Assembly (NCBI GenBank): GCA_025617375.2 | Contig: JAMYGW020000001.1 | Location: 1 to 64,000 of the forward strand | From: Acarospora socialis | Taxonomy: Eukaryota; Ascomycota; Lecanoromycetes; Acarosporales; Acarosporaceae | Direction: 5' to 3' | DNA length: 64,000 nt | Shown: piece by piece, positions 1 through 11,254 of the stretch | Position numbering within the stretch: position 1 is the first letter of the stretch | Layout: each line of letters opens with the position of its first letter | Position numbers and translations under genes: made by a program | Notes under the pieces: model-generated | What the model was told of the DNA's origin: nothing | Seen by the model: only the letters and a program-made list of their open reading frames with translations | The model's database searches: none

Positions 1-1
1 A

Positions 2-745
2 GAATTACCAGCTCCATCTTACGGTCAACACTCAACTATTCATGAATTAAGTGTTAATTATCCTAATACTAGTTCAGTGGCCACTCAGAATAATTCTGTA
101 AATTCTAATCTACACGAGTTAGGTGTTAATTCTAATACTAGTAGTTCGGTTGTTACACAAAACAACTTGTCTTCTCAGAATGTTCCTGAGTTAGGAATTA
201 ATTCTCATAGATCTAGTATTAGTAATCTTTCACCTCATTCTTCTACTTTAGCACAGAGAGGTGGAGATTCATCTGTAGGTTCTTTTAATGTTCAAAATAG
301 ATGAAACGCAGATGATTATCCTAATGTTCCTGAGAATATAGGTAATATACAATCCCATCATTATACTGAATATGTTATACCTAAAGAAGGTATGTTTGAT
401 AGAATTAAATTAGGTATTAAACATTTAGATTCTAAAATTGGATCTTTTGAGACAAAAGTCGAAAGTATTTATGTGAAATATCATGATATAGGTAAACGTA
501 AGTTCTTTTGGACTATTTGAGAAAAAAATTCTGGTAGATATGACTCTTATACAGAGTTTAAGACAAATTGAGATCCTAACTTAAATATATTTAAACAAAT
601 AACTAAGGACATTAAACAGGATTTAAAGTCTGATGTAGAGGATATGTTAGGTGTTAATAGAAATCACAGAAGAAATATCAATAGAGGTGTTAGACCTGAG
701 ATTGAAGATTTATTGCGTACAAGACACCCATTCCGTAGATCTTAA
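2..745 (+). CDS. Mitochondrial-type ORF of unknown function (5' partial)
   Basis: Open from the window edge to TAA at 743-745 when TGA is read as Trp (fungal mitochondrial code); under the standard code TGA interrupts it at 302. The N-terminal part is rich in Ser, Asn and Thr and carries about three degenerate peptide repeats of roughly 24 residues, each starting with HEL or PEL followed by GVNS or GINS. The C-terminal part is charged and contains EFKTNWDPNL, then Lys/Asp-rich sequence. The next ORF (923-1480) ends with a closely similar EFKQNWDPNL block, so the two are paralogues that share a C-terminal domain. I do not recognise the family. AT content and code use are mitochondrial; a mitochondrial genome ORF or a plasmid ORF are both possible. 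The start lies outside the window. Confidence 0.6.
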
Positions 746-922
746 TTTAAAACAAATTTATAGGTATATAGACTTTTAATAAATAAAAAAAAAAATTAGC
801 TGAGGTGTTACATGTGTAGTTGGATACTAGCATTCAATGCGTCCCTTTTCTTGGACCTTAGTTGGTTTAATCATTTTGAGGTATCTAGCCTCCTTTAAAA
901 ATAAAAATAATAAAAATAAAAC

Positions 923-1480
923 ATGAAAATAAAAAATTTACTTGAAAATTTCTCTTATATTGTTAAATTATCTTTATTTATATTGTTAGACTGATTTATT
1001 CTCTTTTTATTTGGAATCTTTTTATTACTTATAGTTAATTGTATTATTTCAGTGTTCTTAATAATCTTTTGTCCAGATATTATGTTAAATATGTTTAGTA
1101 ACCACTTACTATGCTTTTTAAGCGATAACCCTGTAGGTTCTTATACTGAGCCAGTATCTGATACAACAAATGATTTTATATCTGATGGTAATATAACTAA
1201 TCAGCACCTGGATACTTCTAGATCTAATGATAACTTTGCAGTAATTTTCCCTAAAAAGATTGTTAATAAAGTTAGACGTAGAATATATTGAGAAATGTTT
1301 GAAATAGATAGAAATAATTATAGATCTTTTAAAGAGTTTAAACAAAATTGAGACCCTAATTTAAGTATACGTAAAGAAATTAAAAATGTAGTAAGAGCTG
1401 ATTATGAAAAATTTACACGAGCAAAAAATACAACAGTTTGGCTTTTAAATCGAAGAAAGCCAAGAAATCCTAGATGGTAA
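923..1480 (+). CDS. Mitochondrial-type membrane ORF of unknown function
   Basis: 185 residues when TGA is Trp. The first ATG after the upstream stop is at 923. Residues about 8-50 form two strongly hydrophobic segments, predicted to cross a membrane, followed by a hydrophilic region with FPKKIVNKVRRR and the block NYRSFKEFKQNWDPNL about 45 residues from the end. That block matches the end of the ORF at 2-745, so the two genes are paralogues with different N-termini, soluble repeats in one and membrane spans in the other. TGA codons are used at conserved Trp positions such as the W in NWDPNL, which supports mitochondrial decoding. The function is unknown. Confidence 0.6.
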
Positions 1481-1563
1481 TCTAGATATTAAATTTCCTA
1501 CTATATAAACTTAGGTGTTAAATTTGAGGATTTGCCTCTTTTTATTATATAAATTTAAAAAAC

Positions 1564-2322
1564 ATGAACACACAACAGAATAAATTTTTACATATCACTT
1601 ATGAACATAAATTATTCGTTCTTAGTAATATCAACTATAATCTACCAATTAATTCATCAATTGCATCTTTGTGATGTCCTAGTAAATCATTCAACCTTGA
1701 TGCTGAATCAATTTCAAAGTTTCTTCAATATTTTAATCTAAATACTCTGACAATAATACTTATAACAGAAAATGAAAAACTTTGCAAAGAAAAACCTCTT
1801 CAATTCAACGGAATTCATTTTATCTATGTTAATCTGGATGGTTTTAAAGAGCTTATGGGCAATGAGAATATTAATGAATTTTTAGGCAATATCCTATTCA
1901 TTGCAGATAATATCCCATGAGCTTTTATAGTTAAAGCAGCTAAAGATTCCAAAAGTACCACAACCATTAGTGGCGGAAGTAGTAATAAACGTCATTTAAT
2001 AACTAAATTAGACACTAGACTTGTTATTTACTTAATAATTATATTTAAATTAAATTTTCATTTACTTAACTCTTCTAATGGCTTTGATATACAAGATAAA
2101 GACAGTATATTACCTTTTATGGATAGCTCTCGTAAGGGACAAATTAGAATTACATCTTTTGATGGTATAACCGAGATTATACCTCATCTTATTGATGGGG
2201 ATAATAAAAGTACTACCTCTAATACAAGTAATGTTGATATTAACAGGAATAAAAGCGAGATAACTCAGCGTGATAACAGCAATGGTAACCCTATGAATGA
2301 AAACAATTCAATTAAAACTTAG
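1564..2322 (+). CDS. Mitochondrial-type ORF of unknown function
   Basis: 252 residues from ATG 1564 to TAG 2320-2322 with TGA as Trp (for example LWCPSK and NIPWAF). The N-terminal half looks globular, with alternating hydrophobic segments. A hydrophobic stretch (VIYLIIIF) follows in the middle, and the tail is rich in Asn and Ser. It lacks the NWDPNL block of the two upstream ORFs but has the same direction, spacing and codon bias, so the three may form one transcription unit. No family recognised. A short AT-rich spacer of about 80 bp separates it from the preceding ORF. Confidence 0.55.
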
Positions 2323-2657
2323 GCAAACAAAAACATAAATAATCTTTTTTTTTACAAAAAGAAGATACACATCCTTAACACATATTAGAAAGTACATAGC
2401 ACAATTACACATAAAGATAAAAATAATTTAATTTTTACTTATTTAGGCAGCATACAATCTATTTTTGAAAAATATAAAGATAACACTAGACTAGCTAAAA
2501 CAAAAAAATTAAACTCACAGATTATTAAATAAATGAAAAATAACAATTAGATATAGATTAAAAACAAATAAAGTAAAAAGCGTAAAAAACGGACAGTGAC
2601 AGCGAATGATGATGGTGTAACAATAGAATATAACCTATTAAAGTTTAATAATTTAAA
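2323..2657. other. AT-rich mitochondrial spacer
   Basis: No convincing ORF or RNA seen. A/T homopolymer runs and short purine-rich stretches separate the unknown ORFs from the tRNA genes, as in fungal mitochondrial intergenic DNA. Confidence 0.5.
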
Positions 2658-2730
2658 GAGTTAGTTTCTTAATTGGTAAAGAGTTTCACTGTCAAAGAAA
2701 AATATGTCGGTTCGACTCCGACCTTACTCG
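2658..2730 (+). tRNA. tRNA-Asp (GTC), mitochondrial type
   Basis: A 73-nt cloverleaf can be drawn. The acceptor GAGTTAG pairs with CTTACTC with one mismatch. The anticodon loop CTGTCAA carries GTC, and the T arm is GTCGG-TTCGACT-CCGAC. The D arm is AT-rich and the anticodon stem has a mismatch at its base, as is common in mitochondrial tRNAs. Asp follows from anticodon GTC. Confidence 0.75.
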
Positions 2731-3070
2731 ATTTATCTATCACATTTTACCCTTAACATGCAGACACTTTGCAGATATAACATATTTAGACTATTAGCAG
2801 AAAAGTAAAAAAATGCTATAAACTCCGTATAAGATTAAAATAAAAACCAATTTAGTGCTAAGCATAATAAAATTAATCTTAAATACACGAATATTTAAAA
2901 GTGTTTATTAATTCTAATGAACCTTTATATAATTGTTTAATTTGCTAATTTTTAGACACACAGATATACTAAAAAGACTCTTTTTAGTTTAAATTAAATA
3001 CAGTTATACATATCTATTATACCATATATATATTAGTTTAATAAAGTAGAAAGAGGTTGTTTCTACTTTA

Positions 3071-3142
3071 AAGGAATTAGCTCAACGGTAGAGCAACCGT
3101 TTTACACACGGTGGGTTAGGTGTTCAAATCACCTATTCCTTA
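3071..3142 (+). tRNA. tRNA-Val (TAC), mitochondrial type
   Basis: A clear 72-nt cloverleaf. The acceptor AAGGAAT pairs fully with ATTCCTT, the D arm is AGCTC-AACGGTA-GAGC, the anticodon stem ACCGT/ACGGT encloses TTTACAC with anticodon TAC, and the T arm is TAGGT-GTTCAAATC-ACCTA. No intron. Same strand as the upstream tRNA-Asp. Confidence 0.85.
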
Positions 3143-3271
3143 AAAGCTATTAATAAGAGATGTCTTAATAATAGCAAGAAATATTACTATTTGTGTTGGC
3201 TTAGAGATTAGATTTTTTTTAGAGATATCTTAAAGATTTTAAAATATATTTATTTAACAATGCACACTTTG

Positions 3272-3354
3272 GGCTAAGGTTACAAATGCCACAATTAACA
3301 AAACACCTACAGTAGCTAACAACACTTCAATAATGGGTATAACTCTAAGTAAAT
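3272..3354 (-). pseudogene. nad1-like N-terminal fragment (NADH dehydrogenase subunit 1)
   Basis: On the minus strand one frame reads IIEVLLATVGVLLIVAFVTL followed by Ala, close to the first transmembrane helix of mitochondrial ND1 (complex I, inner membrane), which in the family is followed by ERK. Here the match stops after the Ala and runs into a stop, so this is either exon 1 followed by a mitochondrial intron or a truncated copy ending near the telomere junction. No ATG precedes it in frame. It supports a mitochondrial origin for 1-3450. The identification rests on one helix. Confidence 0.45.
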
Positions 3355-3452
3355 ATAACTATTTATAAAAAAAAAAAGAATTTCTAAGACTAATATAAGA
3401 TGTTTAGAGTCAGAGTTTAAAAATTGTAAAAAAATTTTAGGTAAGTAACAAT

Positions 3453-3595
3453 CCTAACCCTAAGCCTAACCCTAACCCTAACCCTAACCCTAACCCTAAC
3501 CCTAACCCTAACCCTAACCCTAACCCTAACCCTAACCCTAACCCTAACCCTAACCCTAACCCTAACCCTAACCCTAACCCTAACCCTAACCCTAA
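3453..3595. repeat. Telomeric repeat array (CCCTAA)n
   Basis: About 23 nearly perfect CCCTAA units (TTAGGG on the other strand), with one variant unit near the left end. C-rich strand 5' to 3' pointing right is the orientation of a left chromosome end, so the chromosome lies to the right. Mitochondrial-type DNA abuts it on the left without a gap. Two copies of GATATTGTTAAT follow directly on the right. Confidence 0.95.
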
Positions 3596-4809
3596 TGATA
3601 TTGTTAATGATATTGTTAATGACTCAATTCACACATATAAGATAGTCATTCAGCTTTTGCTGTTACTAATAGTATTTCTTTTTCAATTGCTTGACTATAA
3701 ACTGAAGAACTTTGTGAAGCATGTTGAAATGATGATCTGCTATAACAATAGTTTCATTTGAGAAAAGAGCTGAAATATTAACTATCAATATAGCTGTAGT
3801 AAAACAGTTGTGACAATTGCTGACAGCTCACAAACACATAGTGAAAGAAAAAAGACATTCTGTCTGAGCAGATCAAGCTATTATAAGATTTGATGAATAA
3901 AGATCTCATAATTGTTAATTATGTCAAGACTCTTTGTCATACTTCAGATTTAGTTTAGTGTTGAATTCTTGAGACTCATTACTTTGATCTTAATATCACA
4001 TCAATTTTTGTTCATACTGTTGTCTTCATTACTTGCAATTGAAGTCAACTCTATTTCATTCAACATACTGTCTTTTTATGTCATGACATAATACATATTC
4101 TCAACTTTAATGAACAATCTTTTCTTCTCTTTCTGAGTACTCTCAAGAAAATCTTTAAACATTAAGAATATGAGCATCATAATGATCATGACTGCAGTTA
4201 AAAGTTAAACATGCTGTCTTTTCATGATATAACATGATAAGTCTTCTCAGTCTTGATTGCTGACTTTTCATGTCATGATATGATAAGTTTACTCAAGTTT
4301 GATTGCTGTCAAATCATGTTAAATTATGTTGTTAATCTTTGAGCTTGATTGCTGATTTTTCTTGTCATAACATGTTAAGTTTTCTCAGTCTTAATGAACA
4401 ATTCTTTATTCTGATCTTCTTTGCATTTGTAACAAAATTTTTAATGTCAAAGTCTGATGTGTTGTCAAGATCTTAATCATACTCAAAGACTTTTAAGCAA
4501 TTCAGATTATCTGATCATCAAGTTTTTAATTACAGTTAAAGATTTTTGAGCTATCAAGAAAATCATTGTTATTTATATCTTTCACATACACAAGTGCTTG
4601 ATCACAGTCAAGAGCTTTCACATCTTCAAGAGCTGATCTGCAGTCAGAAGTGTCAGTACTGTTAAATGAGTATTGTGTATTTATTTTGATCATGATTAAA
4701 ATCATTGAGTGTAACAGATGCATTGTAAAAATAATTTAAATGAATACACAATAGTGCAAAATTCTTCATGTTTCAACTAAAGCTTTGATTGAGTTAAATG
4801 ATAATGATG
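3596..4809. other. Subtelomeric AT-rich decayed repeat DNA
   Basis: No intact gene. Almost devoid of CC, GG and CG, as in the adjacent transposon. Between about 4060 and 4410 there are several degenerate copies of a roughly 55-bp unit containing TTTTCATG, ACATGATAAG, TCTCAG and TTGATTGCTG. This looks like an old mutated subtelomeric tandem repeat. The retrotransposon at 4810 is inserted into its right edge. Confidence 0.6.
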
Positions 4810-5171
4810 TATTACAACCATACTCAGAGAAAAAGAAACTCACAAGTCTGAGATCAAGAAGTTCATCTGAAGCACATACAGAAGAGACTGTAAGACAGTA
4901 GTTATGTGACAGTGCAACAGCTTAATGACAAGTGAGTAAGCTGAGAGCTTAATCTTTCAATGTCAAGACATCAAAACATCAAAAGTACTCAACACAGAGA
5001 CATCAAGCATGTTCTATATAGTAGAACTGTTTTCTCTATGAAAACAGTCATGTTCAACTTAAATAATCATTTAAGAGTTAAAGACCAGAATCATTTCAGA
5101 CCAGCTGTTATATCAACAAGCACAAACTTTTAGCTCTACATATCTGAGAAATCTCAGGTTAAAACATTATA
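4810..5171 (+). repeat. 5' LTR of chromovirus copy A
   Basis: 362 bp, the same length as the 3' LTR. The terminal TG and CA are mutated to TA at both ends (TATTAC start, TTATA end), while the 3' LTR keeps TGTTAT and GTTACA. It contains TATATAGTAG and the block ATGTTCAACTTAA shared with copy B. CTTTGAACACTC directly after the LTR is the probable primer-binding region. Confidence 0.9.
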
Positions 5172-5193
5172 CTTTGAACACTCTTACAATATA

Positions 5194-8100
5194 ATGAGTA
5201 CAATGTCTGACACACAGAAGAACATCTCAATCTTGTTCTTGAGACAAGTTCAAGCAAACTCATCTTTATCATCTACTTCAAGTAAAATGACAGCACAATC
5301 AGCAATGTCAGCTCAGATAATACAACTATCTGTGAATGCATCAAAGATTCAGATACTTGATATCTTTGATGAAGAATGAGAAAAGCTGTGAGTTTTTGTG
5401 ACTAAGTTTGATCTGTATATTGAATTCAATCAACTGAAGTTTCAAATCAATCAAGAGAAAACATTGTTTGCAACAATCTATCTAGTGAACACAGTCTTTG
5501 ACTGAGTTAATCTCAAGCTACACAAATTTCTAAAGAAGAATTACAATAAGTGCAACACTGACACAGAATTCATGTTCAACAACTTCAACAAGTTCAAGAA
5601 GAAACTTAAGAGAGTCTTTGAAGTGATTGATGAAGAGAGAGCAGTCAAGAAATAAATTCACATCTTATAACAGAGTGAATCAGCAGCAGTATACACTACA
5701 GAGTTTCAGCAGTTAGCAGCACTTATCAGATGAAATAATGAAGCACTTATCTATCAGTACTATTGTGAGTTGAGAAAGTTCATCAAAGACAAGATAGTCT
5801 GAGCAAAATGATCAGACAATCTTCAGAGAATGATTAATCTGAGTATTAACATTGACAGTTGTTAGTGAGAATGACAGATGAAACACAAAGAATATTGAAT
5901 GTCATCTATGATAGAAGGTCAAGAAGAAAGCTCTTGACTGTGAGTGAAGTGATATGTTTCATCAATAAAACATAGAGAAATGAACTCTATAAACCTCAAT
6001 ATGATTAAGAAGTGCTGTCAAAAGTCATAAAAGACTAAATGAGTGAAGTCTGAACATCAGACAGAGTAATTCACTAAGTCTCAGATAACACTGCAAAACA
6101 AAATGTGAATGTGTTACAACTGTGAAAAACCTGAACATCTTACTTAAGAGTGCAACAGATCTCAGATAAAAAGAAAGAATATTGCAGCAGTAATGATCAA
6201 AACAAAAACAAAGAAATTAAGCATAGTGCACAATGCTCTGAGTTGAACAACCTGTTACAATGATATGTGCAGAGTATACATGAGTGTGAAAGATGAAACT
6301 GAATGATACTCACAGAAATCATGCAAAGACATGAAGAACAGATGCAATATGACAAGTTGATTGATTTACAAAAGAGAATTAGCTATTCTTATCAAGAAAA
6401 GAGTTCTTGATGCTGAGAAAGAAGACAATATTCTCAAAGATGACATCAAAGAGACTGATGATCATGAATTTCAGATTGATGAATTCTGAATATTTCTTGA
6501 TAGTAATACACTTGTGAGAGAAAGTTCAGACAATGTCAAGACAGAACTCTTGAGAAAGTATTGAGCAAAGATTAAAAGAGATCTAAGTGCTCAGAAAGAA
6601 ATGACATCAAACTGTAATATGACATGAAAGAAAAAGCAAAAGACTTGAAATCAGAAAGCAGAGATATGCAAAGAATTTGATGATCTAATAAGAGATATAC
6701 AAATGATCATGAGAGAACTGATGTCAAAATCTCTTGTGTGAAAAATCAAAAGTCACAAGATTGAGATATGCTTACCTGAAGAGTATATCATGCAGAATAA
6801 AGACAGATGAATCTTCAGTGAAAAGTATATATCACTTAAATTTCTGCAAAGAGTAAGAGTCATTGAAAGTCAGTTGCAGATGAAGCATGATCAATATGAA
6901 CTCTGACTACACTCAGAAAGACACATTGAGCAGTACAGTTTAAAGTATGTGAATCTCATGATCAGAAGAAAACTCAGATGATTTTAAGAGCTTTAAAGAT
7001 GAGTTGAATGATCAAATGAGTCAAAAAATGAAGAGCTCTCTCAACAAGACTAAAGAATAAGGAGCTAGCAGCATCTCAAAGACAAGATAATGATTATTAA
7101 ATATGAATCAAGATAATGATCAATGAACATCAAATCAACACATTGGTGAATTTTGAAGCAGACAGCAACATCATCAGTTGATGAATAGTTAATATGTTAG
7201 AATTGATGACATGGTGAGTGCACTGTTCATTCAACATACAAATGATGAATAAAGTCATTGAAAGAATCAATGAGAAAATCTGTGTGAAGATTTCAATTCT
7301 TGAAAACTCACAAGAGATAACATTTGATGTTATGAAATCAATCAAATATAATGCAGTGCTAGAAATGTTCTGATTGTGTGAAAGAAATTTAAAGATTGAC
7401 TGAGTAATGAAAGAAATATATGCAATTAAGAACACATATGAGATCTCTGAACAGTCAAAGATGAGCTTATCAGAACATAAGTCATGAGATCATGAGATAC
7501 TGCTATTGAATGAGAAGCAATTTAAGTGAATGTCATTATACTCAATGAGTGAGAATCAACTCAAGAAAGTTAGAAATTACCTTGATGAGAATCTTAAGAG
7601 AGAATTCATAAAATCATCAAAGTCATCAGCAGAATATTCAATTCTGTTCATATCAAAGAAGAATGACAAGAAATGACTATGTGTTGACTACAGACAACTC
7701 AATGAAATAACTCATCAAGACAGTTATTCTCTATCATTAATAGAAGAGTTGCAAGATCAGTTAAACAAGATCAAGTGATTCACAAGCTTAAATCTTAAAA
7801 ATGTCTACTACTGAGTTAGAATGAAAGAAGATAAAAAATGAAAAATGACATTCTGAACAAGATATGAACATTATAAGTATATTATTATGTCATTTGAACT
7901 GAAAAACACTTCAGTCATCTTTTAGAGATTGATCAACAACATGTTGAGAGAATACCTTGATGATTTTGTGATCATGTATCTTGATAATATTCTCATATAC
8001 TTGAAGAGTCTTGAAAAACATCATGAACATGTGTGCAAAATATTGATGAAGCTCAACAAGAAAGTCTTGTATGTGAAAAAGTCAAAAAGCAGATTCAAGA

Positions 8101-10150
8101 TCAAGAAAGTTAAGTTTTTAGACTATGTGATTTAACCTGAACAAATCAAGAAGAATTTAAAGAAGACAGAAGCAGTCAGAAACTGATTAACATCAAAATG
8201 AATCAAGAAAGTACAGATCTTTCTAGAATTAATGAACTATTATTGAAAGTTTGTATCAAGCTATGCAAGAGTTGTGAAATCACTAACACATTTGACACAC
8301 AAGAGTGAAGAATAACATTGAAGTAAAGAGCAGAAAGATGCATTTCACATATTAAAGAAAAGTTTTAGTGAAATGACACATCTGAGAATACTCAATTCAG
8401 TATGCAAGAAAACACTGAAAATCAACACTTCAGATTTCACAGTAAACACATGCTTATATTAGATTGAGAAGAGACAACAAAGACTCATAGCATATTGATT
8501 TAGAAAACTATCAGAACTCAAGAAAAGATATGAGATTCATGACAAGAAACTTCTTGCAATAGTGAAAGCACTACAAGACTGAAGATCTTATCTCACAAAA
8601 ACAAACAAGTCAATTCAGATCTACACAGATCACAAGAATCTGAGAAACTTTGCAATAACAAAGCAACTCAATCAATAACAGATTTGTTGAGCAGAACAGT
8701 TGACAGATTATGAATTTCAGATTTATTACAAGAAGAATAATAAAAATAATGAAGCAGATGTCTTGAGCAGATGATCTGATCATGAAGATGTACAAATAAT
8801 ATATGTTGAAATTCTGAGTGAAGACAATGACAGAATTCTCACAAAAGACTTGACAGCAATGTACAAGATAGAGCAAGCTTTCTTGATGAATGAAGAACTC
8901 ATCAAGATATGTCACTATGACAGAGTTAGAGAACACTTAAGAGTTAAATGCATCAAAGATCTAGTGCAAAGAAGATACAACATTAACAATCTTAGAAATT
9001 GAATTATTAAGATGATCACTGTGTGTGACTCATGTCAAAAGAACAAAATCAATCAAGATAGACAATACAACAAAGTAACACAACTAGATGCATCAAATGC
9101 ATCATGAGAATCAGTTACCATGAACTTCATTATAAAACTATCACTGTCAAAGAACTCAGCATGAAGAATGAAATTCAATAGTATATTGATCATAGTGAAC
9201 AGATTAACCAAGTACACAATGTTCATTTCATTCAAGAAAACCACAACAGCACCAATATTGACATACACAATACTGAGAGAATTGATTAGCAATCATGAAC
9301 TATTAAAAAAATTTATCACTGACAGAGACAAACTATTTATGAGCAAGTTTTGAAAAATGCTTACAGCAGAACTCAAAATAAAGCATAAGATGTCAATAGC
9401 ATATCATTCACAAACAGACAGACAAAGCAAACAAATGAATCAGACAGTGAAAACATACTTGAAACACTATGTCAATAAGAGTCAGAATGACTGAATATGA
9501 CTATTGTCAATGACATAGTTTGCATACAACAATGCAAAGAACAAAATCATGAAAGAGACATCTTTCTATATGAACTATGACTACAATTTGAAGATATGAC
9601 AAGATCTCAAAGAACATAGATCACAGAGTCAAAAAGTGATTCTGAATATTGCACAGATAAAAAAACTGCACTGAGATCTGACAAAATAAATCAAACAGCA
9701 GACAGAACAAACAACAGAAACAAAATTATTCAAAGAAGAAGAGAAAGTATATTTAAGAATGAACAACATATGAACAAAAGAAAAAAGCAAGAAGCTAAAA
9801 AACAAGAGCATTGAATCATTCAAGATCATATGAAACATCAAAGAGTTAAACTATGAGCTAGACTTACTCAAGAAAATGAGAATACACTCAGTATTTCATG
9901 CATTCATGCTACAACATTGCAATCAGTTCATATCACTTCAAATCATCAAAACATCTGTCAAACTCAACAAAGAATACAAAATTGAGAATATTCTAGAGAG
10001 AAGAATGATTAGTGAGAAAGTTCACTATCTCATCAAATGAAAAAATTACAATACTTCAGAAAATATCTGAGAACCCAGAAAGAATCTTAAGAACTGTGTG
10101 AGAATGTTTCAATATTTTGAGAAAAGAAGTCAACATTAGTTCAGAAGAAT
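5194..10150 (+). pseudogene. gag-pol pseudogene of chromovirus copy A
   Basis: Begins with ATG at 5194. A CCHC zinc knuckle (CYNCEKPEH, then a Cys after a mutated Trp) lies near 6115-6160. Reverse transcriptase spans about 7560-8140, with CVDYRQLNE and the catalytic YLDD followed by YLDNILIY. RNase H follows to about 8760. Integrase has the HHCC zinc finger ending CDSCQKNK near 9030, and a core with ITDRDKLF and AYHSQTDRQS to about 9600. A chromodomain-like segment (ENILERRMIS, then HYLIK and a mutated Trp) lies at about 9975-10090. Dozens of in-frame TGA codons disable it. The protein would be the retrotransposon's capsid and polymerase polyprotein. Confidence 0.88.
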
Positions 10151-10170
10151 GACAACATTAAGTCAACAAG

Positions 10171-10575
10171 TTATGACATTGTTTGAGAATCTTCATTCTC
10201 AGTTTCATCATTATCATCATCAAGTTCAGCAGCAAGACAGTCAGTCTTTTGTGCAGTATGATGATCTGTTTGATTTAAAGTTTTTTGAAGACACATCACT
10301 TTGACAGCAAAAGCATCAAGAACTGCATTCACATCACTTATTTTCTTTTGAAGAAAAAGACAAGTTCTGTTGAGAGACTTTCATGAAACTGCAATGCACA
10401 GATGACTGCAATGAGTATACTTATTGCATTTTGATCTTTCACCAACCATGACAAAGCAATCAAGATCACAAGCAGTACAGAATTCACAGAAAAACATGGC
10501 AAGACTACCACTGAGTTGAATTTTCTTTATGATTCTTAGGTGATTGGAATTTTTAGAAAGCATCATTGCTGACAA
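10171..10575 (-). pseudogene. Antisense Cys-rich ORF in chromovirus copy A
   Basis: Lies between the chromodomain and the 3' LTR on the opposite strand. It is open except for one TGA near 10380 that replaces a probable Trp codon. The N-terminal half holds a compact Cys pattern, CEFCTACDLDC then SKCNKYTHCS, resembling a small zinc-binding module. The C-terminal half is helical and acidic, with heptad-like Leu spacing and an Asp/Glu-rich end. The same ORF is present in copy B (51760-52170) in the same place, so it is an element gene and not a chance frame. Its function is unknown; a nucleic-acid-binding accessory protein is one guess. Confidence 0.6.
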
Positions 10576-10641
10576 TGAAAATTGTTATATACTCTCACTT
10601 AAGTAAGCTCTAGAGAACTAGCACCTGAAGAGAGAGAATGA

Positions 10642-11003
10642 TGTTATGATCATACTCAGAGAAAAAAAAACTTGCAAGTCTGAAATCAAGAAGTTCACCT
10701 GAAGTGCATACAGAAGAAACTGCAGAACAGCAGTCATGTGACAGTGTGACAGCTCAATGGTGAGTGAACAAGCTGAGAACTCAATTTCTCAATGTCAAGA
10801 CATCAAGACACCAAGAGTGCTCAATACAGAGACATTGAGCATGTTCTATATAGTAGAGTCATTTTCTCTATGAAAACAGTCATGTTCAACTTAAGTAACC
10901 ATCTAAGAGTTAAAGACCAGAACTGTTTCAGACCAGTCATTATATCAACAAGCACAAACTCTTAGCTCTACATATTCAAGAAATCTCAGGTTAGAATGTT
11001 ACA
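10642..11003 (+). repeat. 3' LTR of chromovirus copy A
   Basis: 362 bp, starts TGTTAT and ends GTTACA, followed by the target duplication TGATG. Differences from the 5' LTR are mostly C/T and G/A transitions. Confidence 0.92.
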
Positions 11004-11254
11004 TGATGCTTTCAGTCAATGTGAAATTCTCTGATGTAAGCAACATTAGTCATCAAATTGTTTCAAATAATTATGAATGTTTGCTCACACTTTCTCACTA
11101 GTGTATGTTGAATGAATTCATTTGAAATATTAAGGTTTTGCTAGTGAAAGGTTAAATTTTTGCTGTGATTCTTTAAAGATCTGTTCACACATAGTGACAG
11201 ATGTATGCCTGTTACATGTTGTCTCTGACCCACTAAGTCTGTCTAGACTATGGC

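Larger units (their letters stand above)
4810..11003 (+). mobile_element. Ty3/gypsy chromovirus copy A, complete but mutated
   Basis: 6194 bp bounded by two direct 362-bp LTRs (4810-5171 and 10642-11003) and flanked by a perfect 5-bp target duplication TGATG (4805-4809 and 11004-11008). The internal order is gag with a zinc knuckle, protease region, reverse transcriptase, RNase H, integrase, chromodomain, then an antisense Cys-rich ORF before the 3' LTR. This order defines Ty3/gypsy chromoviruses. The coding frame is broken by many TGA codons at expected Trp positions, together with Gly-to-Glu, Pro-to-Ser and Glu-to-Lys changes, as expected from C-to-T decay at CC and CG. It is not expected to be autonomous. 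Confidence 0.93.

Noticed and set aside
3453-3595. Interstitial telomere repeat from a chromosome fusion
   Set aside because: A fusion would put nuclear DNA, or a head-to-head array, on the left; here the left side is mitochondrial-type and the array has a single orientation.
4810-10150. TGA-as-Trp decoding of the retrotransposons as evidence for an alternative nuclear code
   Set aside because: Nuclear genes in the window use TGG for Trp and TGA as stop; TGA in the repeats comes with other C-to-T damage.
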